DNA from: an uncultured Cellulomonas sp.
GTDB taxonomy: Bacteria > Actinomycetota > Actinomycetes > Actinomycetales > Cellulomonadaceae
Reading direction: 5' to 3'
Length of the DNA: 64,000 bases
Assembly (NCBI RefSeq): GCF_947494015.1
Contig: NZ_CANLTL010000006.1
Location: forward strand, 186,001-250,000
How positions within the stretch are numbered: the first letter of the stretch is position 1; each line of letters starts with the position of its first letter. The position numbers and the translations under genes were made by a program. Under the pieces are notes generated by a model. It had not been told where the DNA came from. It saw nothing but the letters and a program-made list of their open reading frames with translations, and ran no database searches. This document shows, in pieces, positions 11,372-21,640 of the stretch.

Positions 11372-11542
11372 CGTGCCCCCCGTCCTGTGCCGATGTCCCG
11401 TGCTCGTGGTGGCGCGTGCGCACCCGTGCCGACGGCTACCGCCGACGGCGTCATGCTACGCGGACGGGTCCGGCCGGACCCGGTCAGCCTCGCCGATCGG
11501 CCGCGTCGATCGGCGAGGTCCGTCAGGCCCGGTGGCCGCCGG

Positions 11543-13381
11543 TCACCCCCGCCGTCGGCCCAGCCGCCGCAGGAGCGGGCCGGTCAGGTCGGACAGCTCG
11601 CGCACCCGCATGGCCCGGAGCAGGAGCCCGTAGACGACCAGCATGGCCAGACCGGCGGCAGCGCACAGCAGCGCGGCCCGCAGCATGCCGACGCCCATCA
11701 GCGCGTCGCCGGCGTCGTCGGGCAGGGCGCCCACCGCGAGCACGATCGTCCAGCCCACGCCGCCCGCGATCGCCGCGGCGAGCCCCGCCCGCACGTACAG
11801 CCGCACGATCCGGGCGGTGCCGAGCCGACCGATCCGCCGCCGCAGCCCGCCGACCGCCAGGACGGTGCCCACGACGTGCGAGACCGACATCGCGGCGGCG
11901 ATCCCGGTCACCCACCACCACGGCTCGAGGACCGCGCGGGACAGCACGGAGCCACCGGCGACCACGACCGCCATCGCGACCTGGATCCCGAACAGCGAGC
12001 GGGCGTCCTCGAAGGCGTAGAAGACCCGCTGGCACAGCGACCAGGTGCCGAGCGCCGCGACGCCGAAGGTCAGCGCCACGACCACCGGGACGGTCGCCGA
12101 GGCCTCCGCCACCGACTGCGTGGGCAGCACCAGCCGCAGCACCGGCAGCGCGAGCACGGCCAGCGCGGCCGTCGCGAACAGCGTGAAGACGCCGATGGTG
12201 CGTGCACCGTGGGAGAAGTCGGCCCGGACGCCGTCGGTGTCCTCGTGCGCCGCGTGCGTGGACAGCCGGGTGAACAGCGCCGTCAGCAGCGAGACGGTCA
12301 CCAGCGAGTGCGGCAGCATGTAGAGGGTGAACGCGGCGGTGTAGACGGCGTTGCCGGCGACCACCACCCGGCCGTCGGCCAGAGTCTGCGCGGTCCGGTC
12401 GGCCGCGGTCATCACCTGGGTCGCGACCAGGAAGCCGACCTGCCCCACGGCGAGCGCGGCGAACGTCCAGCCGGCCACGCGCCCGGCACTGCCCAGGCCG
12501 GACCCGCGCAGGCCCCAGCGCGGCCGGTACCGGAAGCCGATCCGTCGCAGCGGCCAGACCAGCACGGCCGCCTGGCACACGACGCCCAGCGTCGCCGTGC
12601 CGCCGAGCAGCGCGATCCGGGCGGGCGTCCACCATTCCAGGTCCGCCGGCGCCAGGTCGGCGTGGAACGGGCCGAACAGGCCGAGGAAGACCGCGAGGCC
12701 GGCGATCGCGACGACGTTGTTCACCACGGGCGCCCACATGAACGGACCGAAGCTGCCCCGCGCGTTGAGCACCTGGCCGAGCAGCGTGTACATCCCGTAG
12801 AAGAAGACCTGCGGCAGGCACCACAGCGCGAAGGCGGTCGCCAGCACGCGCAGCTGAGCCCCGCTCGCGGTGTCGCTGTACAGGCGCACCAGCAGCCCGC
12901 CGCCCGCGGTGAGCAGCACCGTCACCCCGAGCAGCAACGCCGCACCGAGCGTGATGATCCGGTTGACGTACTCCTCGCCGCGTGCCGTCGTGTACGCGCG
13001 GACGACCTGGGGCACCAGGACGGCGTTGAGCATCCCGGTCGCCAGCAGCATCACGGCGATGTTCGGCAGCTTGTTGGCGAGGTCGAACGAGTTCGCGGCC
13101 AGTCCGGTGGTGCCGACGGCGGCGACCAGCATCGCGCCGCGGACGATGCCGAGCACGCGGGAGACGGCGGTGCCGGCCGCCATGACCGCGGCGCTACGGC
13201 CGAGCCCGCCGGAGGGGCGCGCCGGGGTCCCGGACGTGCCGCCGTCAGGGGCCGGGCTGCTCGGTGGGCTGCTCGGTGGGCCGCTCGGGGGGCGGGCGCC
13301 GGATCCGGCGAGGGCGTCCGGCGCGGGGTGCGCGGGCGCCGTCTCCGGGACCGGTCCCTCGCTGGGCGGGACGGTGGTCAT
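11543..13381 (-). CDS. murJ: Lipid II flippase MurJ/MviN
   Basis: AAGTAVSRVLGIVRGAMLV, LLATGMLNAVLVPQVVRAY, multiple TM segments; stop overlaps nothing downstream, upstream DUF6049 gene overlaps its start. Confidence 0.92.
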   Translation of the reverse strand: MTTVPPSEGPVPETAPAHPAPDALAGSGARPPSGPPSSPPSSPAPDGGTSGTPARPSGGLGRSAAVMAAGTAVSRVLGIVRGAMLVAAVGTTGLAANSFDLANKLPNIAVMLLATGMLNAVLVPQVVRAYTTARGEEYVNRIITLGAALLLGVTVLLTAGGGLLVRLYSDTASGAQLRVLATAFALWCLPQVFFYGMYTLLGQVLNARGSFGPFMWAPVVNNVVAIAGLAVFLGLFGPFHADLAPADLEWWTPARIALLGGTATLGVVCQAAVLVWPLRRIGFRYRPRWGLRGSGLGSAGRVAGWTFAALAVGQVGFLVATQVMTAADRTAQTLADGRVVVAGNAVYTAAFTLYMLPHSLVTVSLLTALFTRLSTHAAHEDTDGVRADFSHGARTIGVFTLFATAALAVLALPVLRLVLPTQSVAEASATVPVVVALTFGVAALGTWSLCQRVFYAFEDARSLFGIQVAMAVVVAGGSVLSRAVLEPWWWVTGIAAAMSVSHVVGTVLAVGGLRRRIGRLGTARIVRLYVRAGLAAAIAGGVGWTIVLAVGALPDDAGDALMGVGMLRAALLCAAAGLAMLVVYGLLLRAMRVRELSDLTGPLLRRLGRRRG

Positions 13382-15600
13382 GAGGACTCCTCGGGCAGTC
13401 GCGCGAGCTCCGAGACGGGCACGGCACCGGGTCCACGCTTGGCCGTCTGGCCGCGGCGGATGGTGCGGATGATGCCGACCACCAGCGCGATCCCGAGCAA
13501 CCCGGCGACCACGGCGGTCCCGACGTTCTCCCAGTCGGCGTGGACGCGGACGGTGAACTGCTGGGGTGGGCCGAGCGGCGCCCCGCCGGGGGTCAGCAGC
13601 GAGACGGCGACCCGCACGTCACCGCTGCCGACCGCACGGAACGGCACCCGCACCTGCATCTCGCTGCTCGGCGGGATGGTGACCGTCTGCGCCCCGTCGA
13701 TCACCAGCAGCGGGCTCGCGGGGTCGACGGCGACCTGGACGGTCACCTCCTGCGAGAGCTCGTTGCGCAGTCCCAGCGGGAACAGGCCCGTCTGGGAGAT
13801 GAGGCTGAGGTCGCTGCCGGTGACCACCGAGACGCCGGACCGTCGGGCGGCCAGGTCGGCGACGACGTCGTCGACGACGCCCGACCGCTGGACCGGGTCG
13901 TCGCGCCAGGCGACCGAGAGCGGAGCGCGCACGGCCTCGTCGACGCCGGTCAGGAGCGCGGCCGGGTCGGGGACGATCGCGGCGAAGCCGGCGAGCTCGG
14001 CCCGGGCACGCTGCAGCGCGGCGACGTCCCCGGGCGCGATCTCCGCCTCCGAGACCGCCCGTGCCGGCAGCGCCGGCCGGTCCACCTCGGGGTCGACGGT
14101 GGCGGCCAGGGTGGACACGTCGCTGAGCTCGACCCACGGCGCGGCGTCCAGCGCGGCGAGCTGGGCTGCTGCGACGGCCGGGTCGGGCGCCCAGCCGCGG
14201 TCGACGGCGACCAGGAGGTGGCGACCGTCGTTGGGTCGCTCGCGGGTCACGACGGCGGTCTCGGCGAGCACCCGCTGGGCCGCCGTGGCCGCCGTGGTCC
14301 CGGTCGGGTCCTCGAGCTGCGCGGTGAGCACCGGGTCGGTCACCAGCGCGGCCAGCGTCCCGTCGGTGGTGGCGACGCTCGCGCGCCCGGTGGGTGTGTA
14401 CGTCAGCTCCTCGGGAGGCAGCGCCGCACCGTCCACGACGAGCGACGTCGCGCCGGTCCGCGCCGCGAGGATCGCGGTGTCGACGTCCGGGGACACGCCG
14501 GCCGGCCACGCGAGGCCGGTGGCGCCGGTGGCACCGAGCACGGGGTCCTGCGTCCCGGCTGCCGCGGTGACGGCGTCGGCGAGCAGCGCGTCGGCGGCGG
14601 CGCTGTCGGCGTGCGCGAGCGCGGCGACGTCGGGGTCACCGGCCGGCAGCGCGACCACCTCCCGACCGGTGGCCTGCTCGGTCAGCGCGTCGACCCAGCG
14701 GCGTGCGGGCGAGCCGTCCGCGGCGGCACGCGCCGCGGCGAGCAGGGCGGGGTCGACCGCCCACGTCACCCCGGGCCGGCCGGCGGTGGCCTGCAGCGCC
14801 GCGTCCAACCGGTCGACGTCGTCGGCGGTGGGTGCCCCGACGACGGCGGTGGCCGCCTCGCCCGGGTCCGTCCCGTCCCCGGTGGGCCCGGTCGTCGCCG
14901 TCGGGTCGACCGGTCCACCGGTGATCGGGACGAGCACGCTCAGGCGCGTCGGTGTGACCGGCTCCTCGGTCGGCCGCCAGACCAGGAAGGTGCGCACGAC
15001 CGCCTCCCGTCGGCCGCCGTCGGCCAGCACCACCGAGATGCCGCGCGGTCCCCAGGCGCTGTCGGCCGTGGACAGCCGCAGGTCGGAGGCCGGCACGCGC
15101 AGCTCGACCTCCGCGCTCTGGCCGGGCGCCAGCGGCCCGAGGGACTGCGTGGGCTCGAGCGGGGTCCCGGCGGTGCCGTCGAGCGGCAGGTCGGCCCAGC
15201 GCTCCAGCGAGCTGCGGGTGGACTGCAGGAACCGGCTGATCCGCAGGCTCACCTGCGGGGACTTCAGGGTGTCGTCGGTGTCGTTGCGCACGGTGGCACG
15301 TACGACGAGCTCGTCGGCAGGCCGGACGACCTGCGGGGACACCTGGGTGATGCGCAGCTCGGCCGCGCCGTCGTCGGCCTCGTCGCCCTCCTCGGCGAGG
15401 TCCCCCGCGGCGCCGTCGCGAGGACCGGCCGCGGCGGAGCGGCCGGGTCCGGGTGACGGCGTGGTGCTCGCGGCGGCCGGCACCGCGAGCGGGCCGAGCA
15501 GCCCGGCTCCCAGCACCCCGAGCAGCGCGCAGAGCGCGCCCAGGACGACGGGCAACGCGGCGGCGGGCCGGGTCGGGTGCGGGTGACGGCGGGCGGTCAT
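13378..15600 (-). CDS. DUF6049-like secreted/membrane-anchored protein
   Basis: Signal peptide after MTARRHPHPTRP, C-terminal TM (VVAGLLGIALVVGIIRTIRRG); located between murJ and NUDIX/CCA genes as in other actinobacteria; overlaps murJ start by 4 nt. Confidence 0.75.
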   Translation of the reverse strand: MTARRHPHPTRPAAALPVVLGALCALLGVLGAGLLGPLAVPAAASTTPSPGPGRSAAAGPRDGAAGDLAEEGDEADDGAAELRITQVSPQVVRPADELVVRATVRNDTDDTLKSPQVSLRISRFLQSTRSSLERWADLPLDGTAGTPLEPTQSLGPLAPGQSAEVELRVPASDLRLSTADSAWGPRGISVVLADGGRREAVVRTFLVWRPTEEPVTPTRLSVLVPITGGPVDPTATTGPTGDGTDPGEAATAVVGAPTADDVDRLDAALQATAGRPGVTWAVDPALLAAARAAADGSPARRWVDALTEQATGREVVALPAGDPDVAALAHADSAAADALLADAVTAAAGTQDPVLGATGATGLAWPAGVSPDVDTAILAARTGATSLVVDGAALPPEELTYTPTGRASVATTDGTLAALVTDPVLTAQLEDPTGTTAATAAQRVLAETAVVTRERPNDGRHLLVAVDRGWAPDPAVAAAQLAALDAAPWVELSDVSTLAATVDPEVDRPALPARAVSEAEIAPGDVAALQRARAELAGFAAIVPDPAALLTGVDEAVRAPLSVAWRDDPVQRSGVVDDVVADLAARRSGVSVVTGSDLSLISQTGLFPLGLRNELSQEVTVQVAVDPASPLLVIDGAQTVTIPPSSEMQVRVPFRAVGSGDVRVAVSLLTPGGAPLGPPQQFTVRVHADWENVGTAVVAGLLGIALVVGIIRTIRRGQTAKRGPGAVPVSELARLPEESS

Positions 15601-16145
15601 GCTCCGCTGAGGAGGACGAGCCGCGCCGCCTCCGCGAGGCGCCGTTCGTTCGGGTAGGCCAGGCGGTGGGACAGGTCGGCGAGCGCCACCCACTCGGCGT
15701 CCTCGGCCTCGCTGTCCGGGTCGCCCTCCACGGTGAGGTGGCCGCCGACCGCGCCGAGCAGGAAGTGGTGCACGACCTTGTGCACCCGGCGGTCGTCCCC
15801 GGTGAACCAGTAGTCGATCACGCCGAGCCGCCGCAGGATGCGTCCCTCGATGCCGGTCTCCTCGGCGATCTCCCGGACCGCTGCCTGCTCGGGGGTCTCG
15901 GCACCCTCCAGGTGGCCCTTGGGCAGGCACCACTCCAGCCGACCGGCCCGGTTGCGGCGCGCGATCACGGCGGCGTGGTGCACGCCGTGGCGCTGGCTGA
16001 CGACCAGGCCGCCGGCCGAGGTCTCGTCGACCACGGGCAGCGGGAGCGCCGCGGGCCGCAACGCCGCCGGGTCGATCCGCAGCGCATGTCCGCCCGGGGG
16101 CGCAGGCACGCCCGGCGGGCGCGGCTTCGGCGCTGGGCTGGACAT
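15597..16145 (-). CDS. NUDIX hydrolase
   Basis: Nudix box GHLEGAETPEQAAVREIAEETGI; start at 16145 (MSSPAPKP) inferred. Confidence 0.9.
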   Translation of the reverse strand: MSSPAPKPRPPGVPAPPGGHALRIDPAALRPAALPLPVVDETSAGGLVVSQRHGVHHAAVIARRNRAGRLEWCLPKGHLEGAETPEQAAVREIAEETGIEGRILRRLGVIDYWFTGDDRRVHKVVHHFLLGAVGGHLTVEGDPDSEAEDAEWVALADLSHRLAYPNERRLAEAARLVLLSGA

Positions 16146-16294
16146 GACCGCCACTGTAACGACAGGTGGCGCGGCACTCGCCCCGACTCCAGCTCGGGCG
16201 CCGGCCTGCCCGGACCCGACGACGGCGGCGTCCGCGGCGGGTCGCTGCCGGCCCGCGGCACGGCGCACCACGACCTCTGGCAGGCTTGGACGTC

Positions 16295-17824
16295 GTGTCC
16301 CGGACCGAGAACCACCCCGACGGTGCGCCCGACCCCAGCGAGGCGGGCGCCGACCCGGCCGCGCTCGCGGCCCTGCAGCGGCGGGCCCTCGGCGTCCTCG
16401 CCGACCTGGCGCCGGCGGCGCTGGAGCTCGGCGAGATCTTCCGCGCGGCGGGCCACGAGCTGGCCCTGGTGGGCGGTCCGGTGCGGGACGCGTTCCTGGG
16501 TCGGGTGAGCGCGGACCTGGACTTCGCGACGTCGGCCACTCCGGACCAGACGGAGGCCCTGCTGCGGTCCTGGGGCGACGCGCACTGGGACATCGGCAAG
16601 GCGTTCGGCACGATCGGCGCGATGCGGCGTCAGCCGGGGCCTCGCGAGGTGGTGGTCGAGGTGACCACCTACCGCACCGACGCGTACGACCCGTCGTCGC
16701 GCAAGCCTGAGGTCGTCTGGGGCGACTCCCTCGAGGGCGACCTGTCCCGGCGCGACTTCACCGTCAACGCGATGGCGGTGCGGCTGCCGGACCTGAGCTT
16801 CGTGGACCCGTTCGACGGGCTGGCGGACCTCGCAGCGGGGACGCTGCGCACGCCGGTCACGGCGCGCCAGTCCTTCGACGACGACCCGTTGCGGATGATG
16901 CGCGCCGCCCGGTTCGCCGCCCAGCTGGGCTTCCGGATCGACCCGGACGCCGCCGCCGCGGCGACGGAGATGGCCGAGCGCATCACGATCGTCTCGGCCG
17001 AGCGGGTGCGCGACGAATTGGTCAAGCTGCTGCTGTCGCCGACGCCGCGCCCCGGCATCCGCGCGCTGGTCGAGCTCGGGCTGGCCGACCACGTGCTGCC
17101 CGAGCTGCCGGCGCTGCGCCTGGAGATCGACGAGCACCACCGGCACAAGGACGTGTACGAGCACTCCCTGACCGTGCTGGACCAGGCGATCGCGCTGGAG
17201 ACCGGGCCGGACGGGCCCGTCCCCGGTCCGGACCTCGTCCTGCGCCTGGCGGCCCTGCTGCACGACATCGGCAAGCCCGGCACCCGTCGCTTCGAGGCGG
17301 GCGGCGGCGTGAGCTTCCACCACCACGAGGTCGTGGGCGCCAAGCTCGCCGCGCGCCGGCTGCGTGCGCTGCGGTTCGACAAGGAGACGGTGCAGGCGGT
17401 CGCACGGCTCACCGAGCTGCACCTGCGGTTCCACGGGTACGGCGAGGGTGCGTGGACGGACTCGGCCGTGCGCCGGTACGTCACCGACGCCGGTCCCCTG
17501 CTCGAGCGCCTGCACCGGCTGACCCGCTCGGACTGCACCACCCGCAACCGGCGCAAGGCGCAGCGGCTGTCAGCGGCCTACGACGACCTCGAGGCGCGGA
17601 TCGCGGCGCTGCGGGAGCAGGAGGAGCTCGCGGCCATCCGTCCCGACCTCGACGGGCAGCAGATCATGGCGATCCTCGGCATCTCGCCGGGCCCCGTGGT
17701 GGGGCGGGCGTACAAGCACCTGCTCGAGGTCCGGCTCGACCAGGGGCCCCTGGACGCGGACTCGGCCCGCGCCGCGCTGCTGCGGTGGTGGGCCGACCAG
17801 CCGGAGTCCGACGGCGCCCCATGA
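16295..17824 (+). CDS. CCA tRNA nucleotidyltransferase with HD domain
   Basis: ALVGGPVRDAFLGRVSADLDFATSA, RRDFTVNAMAVR, DDPLRMMRAARFAAQLGF, LLHDIGKPGTRR; GTG start at 16295 inferred. Confidence 0.92.
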   Translation: MSRTENHPDGAPDPSEAGADPAALAALQRRALGVLADLAPAALELGEIFRAAGHELALVGGPVRDAFLGRVSADLDFATSATPDQTEALLRSWGDAHWDIGKAFGTIGAMRRQPGPREVVVEVTTYRTDAYDPSSRKPEVVWGDSLEGDLSRRDFTVNAMAVRLPDLSFVDPFDGLADLAAGTLRTPVTARQSFDDDPLRMMRAARFAAQLGFRIDPDAAAAATEMAERITIVSAERVRDELVKLLLSPTPRPGIRALVELGLADHVLPELPALRLEIDEHHRHKDVYEHSLTVLDQAIALETGPDGPVPGPDLVLRLAALLHDIGKPGTRRFEAGGGVSFHHHEVVGAKLAARRLRALRFDKETVQAVARLTELHLRFHGYGEGAWTDSAVRRYVTDAGPLLERLHRLTRSDCTTRNRRKAQRLSAAYDDLEARIAALREQEELAAIRPDLDGQQIMAILGISPGPVVGRAYKHLLEVRLDQGPLDADSARAALLRWWADQPESDGAP

Positions 17825-18423
17825 GGATCTGGTCGGTACATCCGGGGTACCTGGACCGGCAGGGCCTGACGGCGTGCTGGCGTGAGGGCCTGCTCGTCCA
17901 GAAGGTGCTGACCGGGACCACCAAGGGCTACCGCAACCACCCCCAGCTGCGCCGGTTCCGGGCGGCCGGTGACGGCGCCGCGATGAGCGAGCCGGTGCCC
18001 GGCGGTGAGGGCTCCGGCGCCCACGTCGCCCCGGCCCCGGGTCTGACGCCGGGCCGCCATGCGCGCGGCACCGCGCTCGACGTCGTGCCCGACGACGGCG
18101 CCGGCCCGGCCATCTCGACCTACCTGCACGGCGTGGTCGACGAGGCCACCCGCCGCGGCTACACCTTCGACCGCACGCTGGTGCTCGGCGCCGCCGTGCC
18201 GGACCTCCGGCTGGAGGTGACCGACGGGCAGCTGGCCTACGAGTGGGAGCACCTGCGGGCCAAGCTGACCGTCCGCAGCCCGGAGATCGGGAAGCTGTGG
18301 GCGGACGTGGTCGTGCCGGACGCGCACCCGCTGTTCCACGTGGTGCCGGGCCCGGTCGCCGAGTGGGAGATCGTGACGGTCAGCGAGCCGCCGGGGACGG
18401 CGGCGACGGAAGAGGCCCGCTGA
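17821..18423 (+). CDS. Pyrimidine dimer DNA glycosylase-like (PF03013-type) protein
   Basis: MRIWSVHPGYLDRQGLTACWREGLLVQKVLTGTTKGYRNHPQLRRFR; ATGA overlap with the CCA-adding enzyme gene. Confidence 0.65.
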   Translation: MRIWSVHPGYLDRQGLTACWREGLLVQKVLTGTTKGYRNHPQLRRFRAAGDGAAMSEPVPGGEGSGAHVAPAPGLTPGRHARGTALDVVPDDGAGPAISTYLHGVVDEATRRGYTFDRTLVLGAAVPDLRLEVTDGQLAYEWEHLRAKLTVRSPEIGKLWADVVVPDAHPLFHVVPGPVAEWEIVTVSEPPGTAATEEAR

Positions 18424-19756
18424 CGGTGGCCACCGCCGCGTCCCGTCGTGCACCGGCGCGGTAGGCGACCGCCACCACGACGTAGGCCACCCCCAGCCCG
18501 GCGAACACCGCGCGCGAGTAGCCGGCGTCAGGCAGCGCGAGGGCGGCGAGCGCCGCGGCGCCGACGAACGCCGCGTTGTACAGGACGTCGTAGAGCGCGA
18601 ACGCCCGACCCCGGTAGGCGTCGGCGGTGTCCCGCTGGACGATCGTGTCGATCGCGATCTTGGCGCCCTGGGCGGCCAGGCCGAGCAGGCCCGCGCCGGC
18701 CAGGACGGCGGGCAGGGCGCTGGTGACCACCAGCAGGCCCTGGCTGATCGCAGCGAGCAGCAGGCACAGCACGATCCACCGGTGCGGGCCGGTCCGCTGG
18801 CCGAGCACCGGGGTGAGCACGACGGCGACCGCGGAGCCGATCGCCAGCACCGCCAGGACCAGCCCGAACACCGCGAGGCCCTCCTGGCCGGGGCCGGCGA
18901 GCAGGTTGCGCGACATGAGGATCGCGGCGATGAAGACGACGCCGTACAGGAACCGGTGGACGGCCATGACCCCCAGCGCACGAGCCGGCGTGCGACGCGC
19001 CAGCAGGTGCCGGGCCCCATCCACCAGCCCCCGGGCGAGGTCGCGCAGCTCCCGGCGCAGCGCCTGGCCGTCGGCGGGGTGCTCGGGACCGAGCAGACCG
19101 GCCGCCATCCGGGTGGCCAGCCCGGACGCCGCGGCGAACAGCAGCGCGGCGCCGAGCAGCACGGCCGCGTCCTTGGCCCGGCCGGGCTCGAGCACGAGCC
19201 CGAGGACCAGACCGAGCCCGCCGCCGACGAACGCCGCCCCGGCCCCCAGCGTGGGGGTCAGGGAGTTGGCGGTGAGCAGCAGCGGACCGTCCACCACCCG
19301 CGGCAGTCCGGCGGACAGCGCCGAGAGCAGGAACCGGTTGATGGAGAGGTTGACCAGCGCCAGCACGTAGACGGCCGGTCCCACGCCCTGCGTGAGCAGC
19401 AGGGCGGACAGCACCAGCGTGATGGCGACCCGCACCAGGTTGCCGACCAGCAGGACCTGGCGGCGACGCCAGCGGTCGAGCAGGACTCCGGCCCACGGGC
19501 CCACCACCGTGAACGGCAGCAGCAGGACGGCGAACGCGGCGGCCACCCCGGTGGCGGTGCCGGCGCTCTCCGGGGAGAAGAAGAACAGGGTCGCCAGACC
19601 GACCTGGAACATGCCGTCGCCGGCCTGGCTGACCAGGCGGACGGCGAACAGGCGCCGGAAGCCCTCGAGCCGCAGGAGCCGGCGCAGCTCCGTGATGACG
19701 TGCACGCCCGTCAGGCTACGCGCGGGCCGCGGACCGTCCGTCCCGGCCTTCGCCAT
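18380..19756 (-). CDS. MFS transporter
   Basis: About twelve hydrophobic segments; LRLEGFRRLFAVRLVSQAGDGMFQVGLATLFFF; start may be further downstream. Confidence 0.85.
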   Translation of the reverse strand: MAKAGTDGPRPARSLTGVHVITELRRLLRLEGFRRLFAVRLVSQAGDGMFQVGLATLFFFSPESAGTATGVAAAFAVLLLPFTVVGPWAGVLLDRWRRRQVLLVGNLVRVAITLVLSALLLTQGVGPAVYVLALVNLSINRFLLSALSAGLPRVVDGPLLLTANSLTPTLGAGAAFVGGGLGLVLGLVLEPGRAKDAAVLLGAALLFAAASGLATRMAAGLLGPEHPADGQALRRELRDLARGLVDGARHLLARRTPARALGVMAVHRFLYGVVFIAAILMSRNLLAGPGQEGLAVFGLVLAVLAIGSAVAVVLTPVLGQRTGPHRWIVLCLLLAAISQGLLVVTSALPAVLAGAGLLGLAAQGAKIAIDTIVQRDTADAYRGRAFALYDVLYNAAFVGAAALAALALPDAGYSRAVFAGLGVAYVVVAVAYRAGARRDAAVATVSGPLPSPPSPAAR

Positions 19757-19787
19757 CCCTCGCCGTCCCCCCGGGAACGCCCGCCTG

Positions 19788-19846
19788 CCGAGTGCGACGT
19801 CCTGGACCGTTCAGGTGTCGCCAACGGTCCGGAACGTCGCACTCGG
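19788..19846. repeat. 59-nt near-perfect palindrome (REP-like or ino1 terminator)
   Basis: ccgagtgcgacgt (19788-19800) pairs with acgtcgcactcgg (19834-19846); ggaccgtt (19804-19811) pairs with aacggtcc (19823-19830); 11-nt loop. Confidence 0.85.
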
Positions 19847-19866
19847 TGGGGGGATGGGTGGGTGGG

Positions 19867-20961
19867 TCAGCGCTCCGCAGCGCCGGCGATGAAGGCCTCG
19901 AGCTGGGCGCGGCCGGCCGTGTCCTCCATCTGCACCGGCGGGGACTTCATGAAGTACGTCGAGGCGGAGACGATCGGGCCCCCGACGCCGCGGTCGAGGG
20001 CGATCTTCGCCGCGCGGACGGCGTCGATGATGATCCCGGCCGAGTTCGGGGAGTCCCAGACCTCGAGCTTGTACTCCAGGTTGAGCGGGACCTCACCGAA
20101 GGCGCGGCCCTCGAGGCGCACGTACGCCCACTTGCGGTCGTCGAGCCAGGCGACGTAGTCCGACGGGCCGATGTGGACGTTGCGGTCCTCCTTCTTGCCG
20201 GCCAGCGGACCGTCGTCGATGTTGGAGGTGACGGCCTGCGTCTTGGACAGCTTCTTGGACTCCAGGCGGTCCCGCTCGAGCATGTTCTTGAAGTCCATGT
20301 TGCCGCCGACGTTGAGCTGGTAGGTCCGGTCCAGCACGACGCCGCGGTCCTCGAACAGCTTCGCGAGCACCCGGTGGGTGATGGTCGCGCCCACCTGGGA
20401 CTTGATGTCGTCGCCGACGATGGGCACCCCGGCGGCCTCGAACTTCGCGGCCCACTCCGGGTCGGAGGCGATGAACACCGGCAGCGCGTTGACGAAGGCG
20501 ACCCCCGCGTCGATCGCGCACTGCGCGTAGAACTTCGCCGCGTCCTCCGAGCCCACCGGCAGGTAGCAGACCAGCACGTCGACCCGGGCCTCGCGCAGCG
20601 CGGCGACGACGTCGACCGGCTCCGCCTCGGACTGCTCGATCGTCTGCGCGTAGTACTTGCCGATGCCGTCCAGCGTCGGCCCCCGCTGCACCGTGACGCC
20701 CAGCGGCGGGACGTCGGCGATCTTGATCGTGTTGTTCTCGCTCGCGGTGATGGCCTCGGACAGGTCGAAGCCGACCTTCTTCGCGTCGACGTCGAACGCC
20801 GCGACGAACTCGAGGTCGGAGACGTGGTAGTCCCCGAACTTCACGTGCATGAGCCCGGGCACGGACGCGGACGGGTCCGCGTCGGCATAGAAGTGCACGC
20901 CCTGGACCAGCGACGAGGCACAGTTGCCGACGCCGACGATGGCGACGCGGATGGAGGTCAT
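19867..20961 (-). CDS. ino1: Inositol-3-phosphate synthase
   Basis: [55 protein letters not shown]. Confidence 0.93.
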   Translation of the reverse strand: MTSIRVAIVGVGNCASSLVQGVHFYADADPSASVPGLMHVKFGDYHVSDLEFVAAFDVDAKKVGFDLSEAITASENNTIKIADVPPLGVTVQRGPTLDGIGKYYAQTIEQSEAEPVDVVAALREARVDVLVCYLPVGSEDAAKFYAQCAIDAGVAFVNALPVFIASDPEWAAKFEAAGVPIVGDDIKSQVGATITHRVLAKLFEDRGVVLDRTYQLNVGGNMDFKNMLERDRLESKKLSKTQAVTSNIDDGPLAGKKEDRNVHIGPSDYVAWLDDRKWAYVRLEGRAFGEVPLNLEYKLEVWDSPNSAGIIIDAVRAAKIALDRGVGGPIVSASTYFMKSPPVQMEDTAGRAQLEAFIAGAAER

Positions 20962-21602
20962 CCTCGCTCCTTCAGTTCAGAGCCGGGACGCGGCGCGCCC
21001 TCGGCGTGGTCGGCATCGACCGGACGGTCGGTGCCGGTGGGGCGAGCGGGACGGACGCCCCGCTCGTTGTCGATGAGGCCGTCGAGCCAGCGGACCTCGC
21101 GCTCGACCTGCTCGAGCCCGTGACGCTGGAGCTCGAGGGTGTACTCGTCCATGCGCTCGCGGGTCCGGTGGAACGACTGGCGGACCGTCTCCAGCCGCTC
21201 GGTCAGCCGCGACCGCCGGCCCTCGAGGATCCGAAGCCGGGTCTCGGCGTCGGTCTGCGCGAAGAACGCGAACCGGACGTCGAAGTTCTCGTCCTCCCAG
21301 GACGCCGGTCCGGAGGACGCCAGGATCCCCTGGAAGTGCTCCTTGCCCGCGGCCGTCAGGTGGTAGACGATCCGTGCCCGCTTGCCCGACAGCGCGTGCG
21401 GCGGCGCCGCGGGCGACTCCTCGCCGGCGATCCAGCCGCGGGCGACCAGCGTCTTCAGGCACGGGTAGAGCGACCCGTACGACAGCGCCCGGAACGACCC
21501 GAGGACCAGGTTGAGCCGCTTGCGCAGCTCGTACCCGTGCATGGGCGTCTCGTGCAGCAGGCCGAGGATCGCCGGCTCGAGCACGTCGGAACGTCCGCGC
21601 AC
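20958..21602 (-). CDS. PadR family transcriptional regulator
   Basis: [50 protein letters not shown]; 4-nt overlap with ino1. Confidence 0.92.
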   Translation of the reverse strand: MRGRSDVLEPAILGLLHETPMHGYELRKRLNLVLGSFRALSYGSLYPCLKTLVARGWIAGEESPAAPPHALSGKRARIVYHLTAAGKEHFQGILASSGPASWEDENFDVRFAFFAQTDAETRLRILEGRRSRLTERLETVRQSFHRTRERMDEYTLELQRHGLEQVEREVRWLDGLIDNERGVRPARPTGTDRPVDADHAEGAPRPGSELKERG

Positions 21603-21640
21603 GCGGTGCTCCTCCCCGCTCGTCCGGTCGCGTCCGTGGA

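Noticed and set aside
11387-15586. 1399-aa + strand ORF opposite murJ and DUF6049 gene
   Set aside because: Antisense high-GC spurious ORF; low-complexity Arg/Gly/Ser-rich translation, while the minus strand encodes recognisable MurJ and DUF6049-like proteins
18334-18347. gttccacgtggtgc as a fifth parS
   Set aside because: Right half does not match GTGNAAC; inside the glycosylase-like coding region
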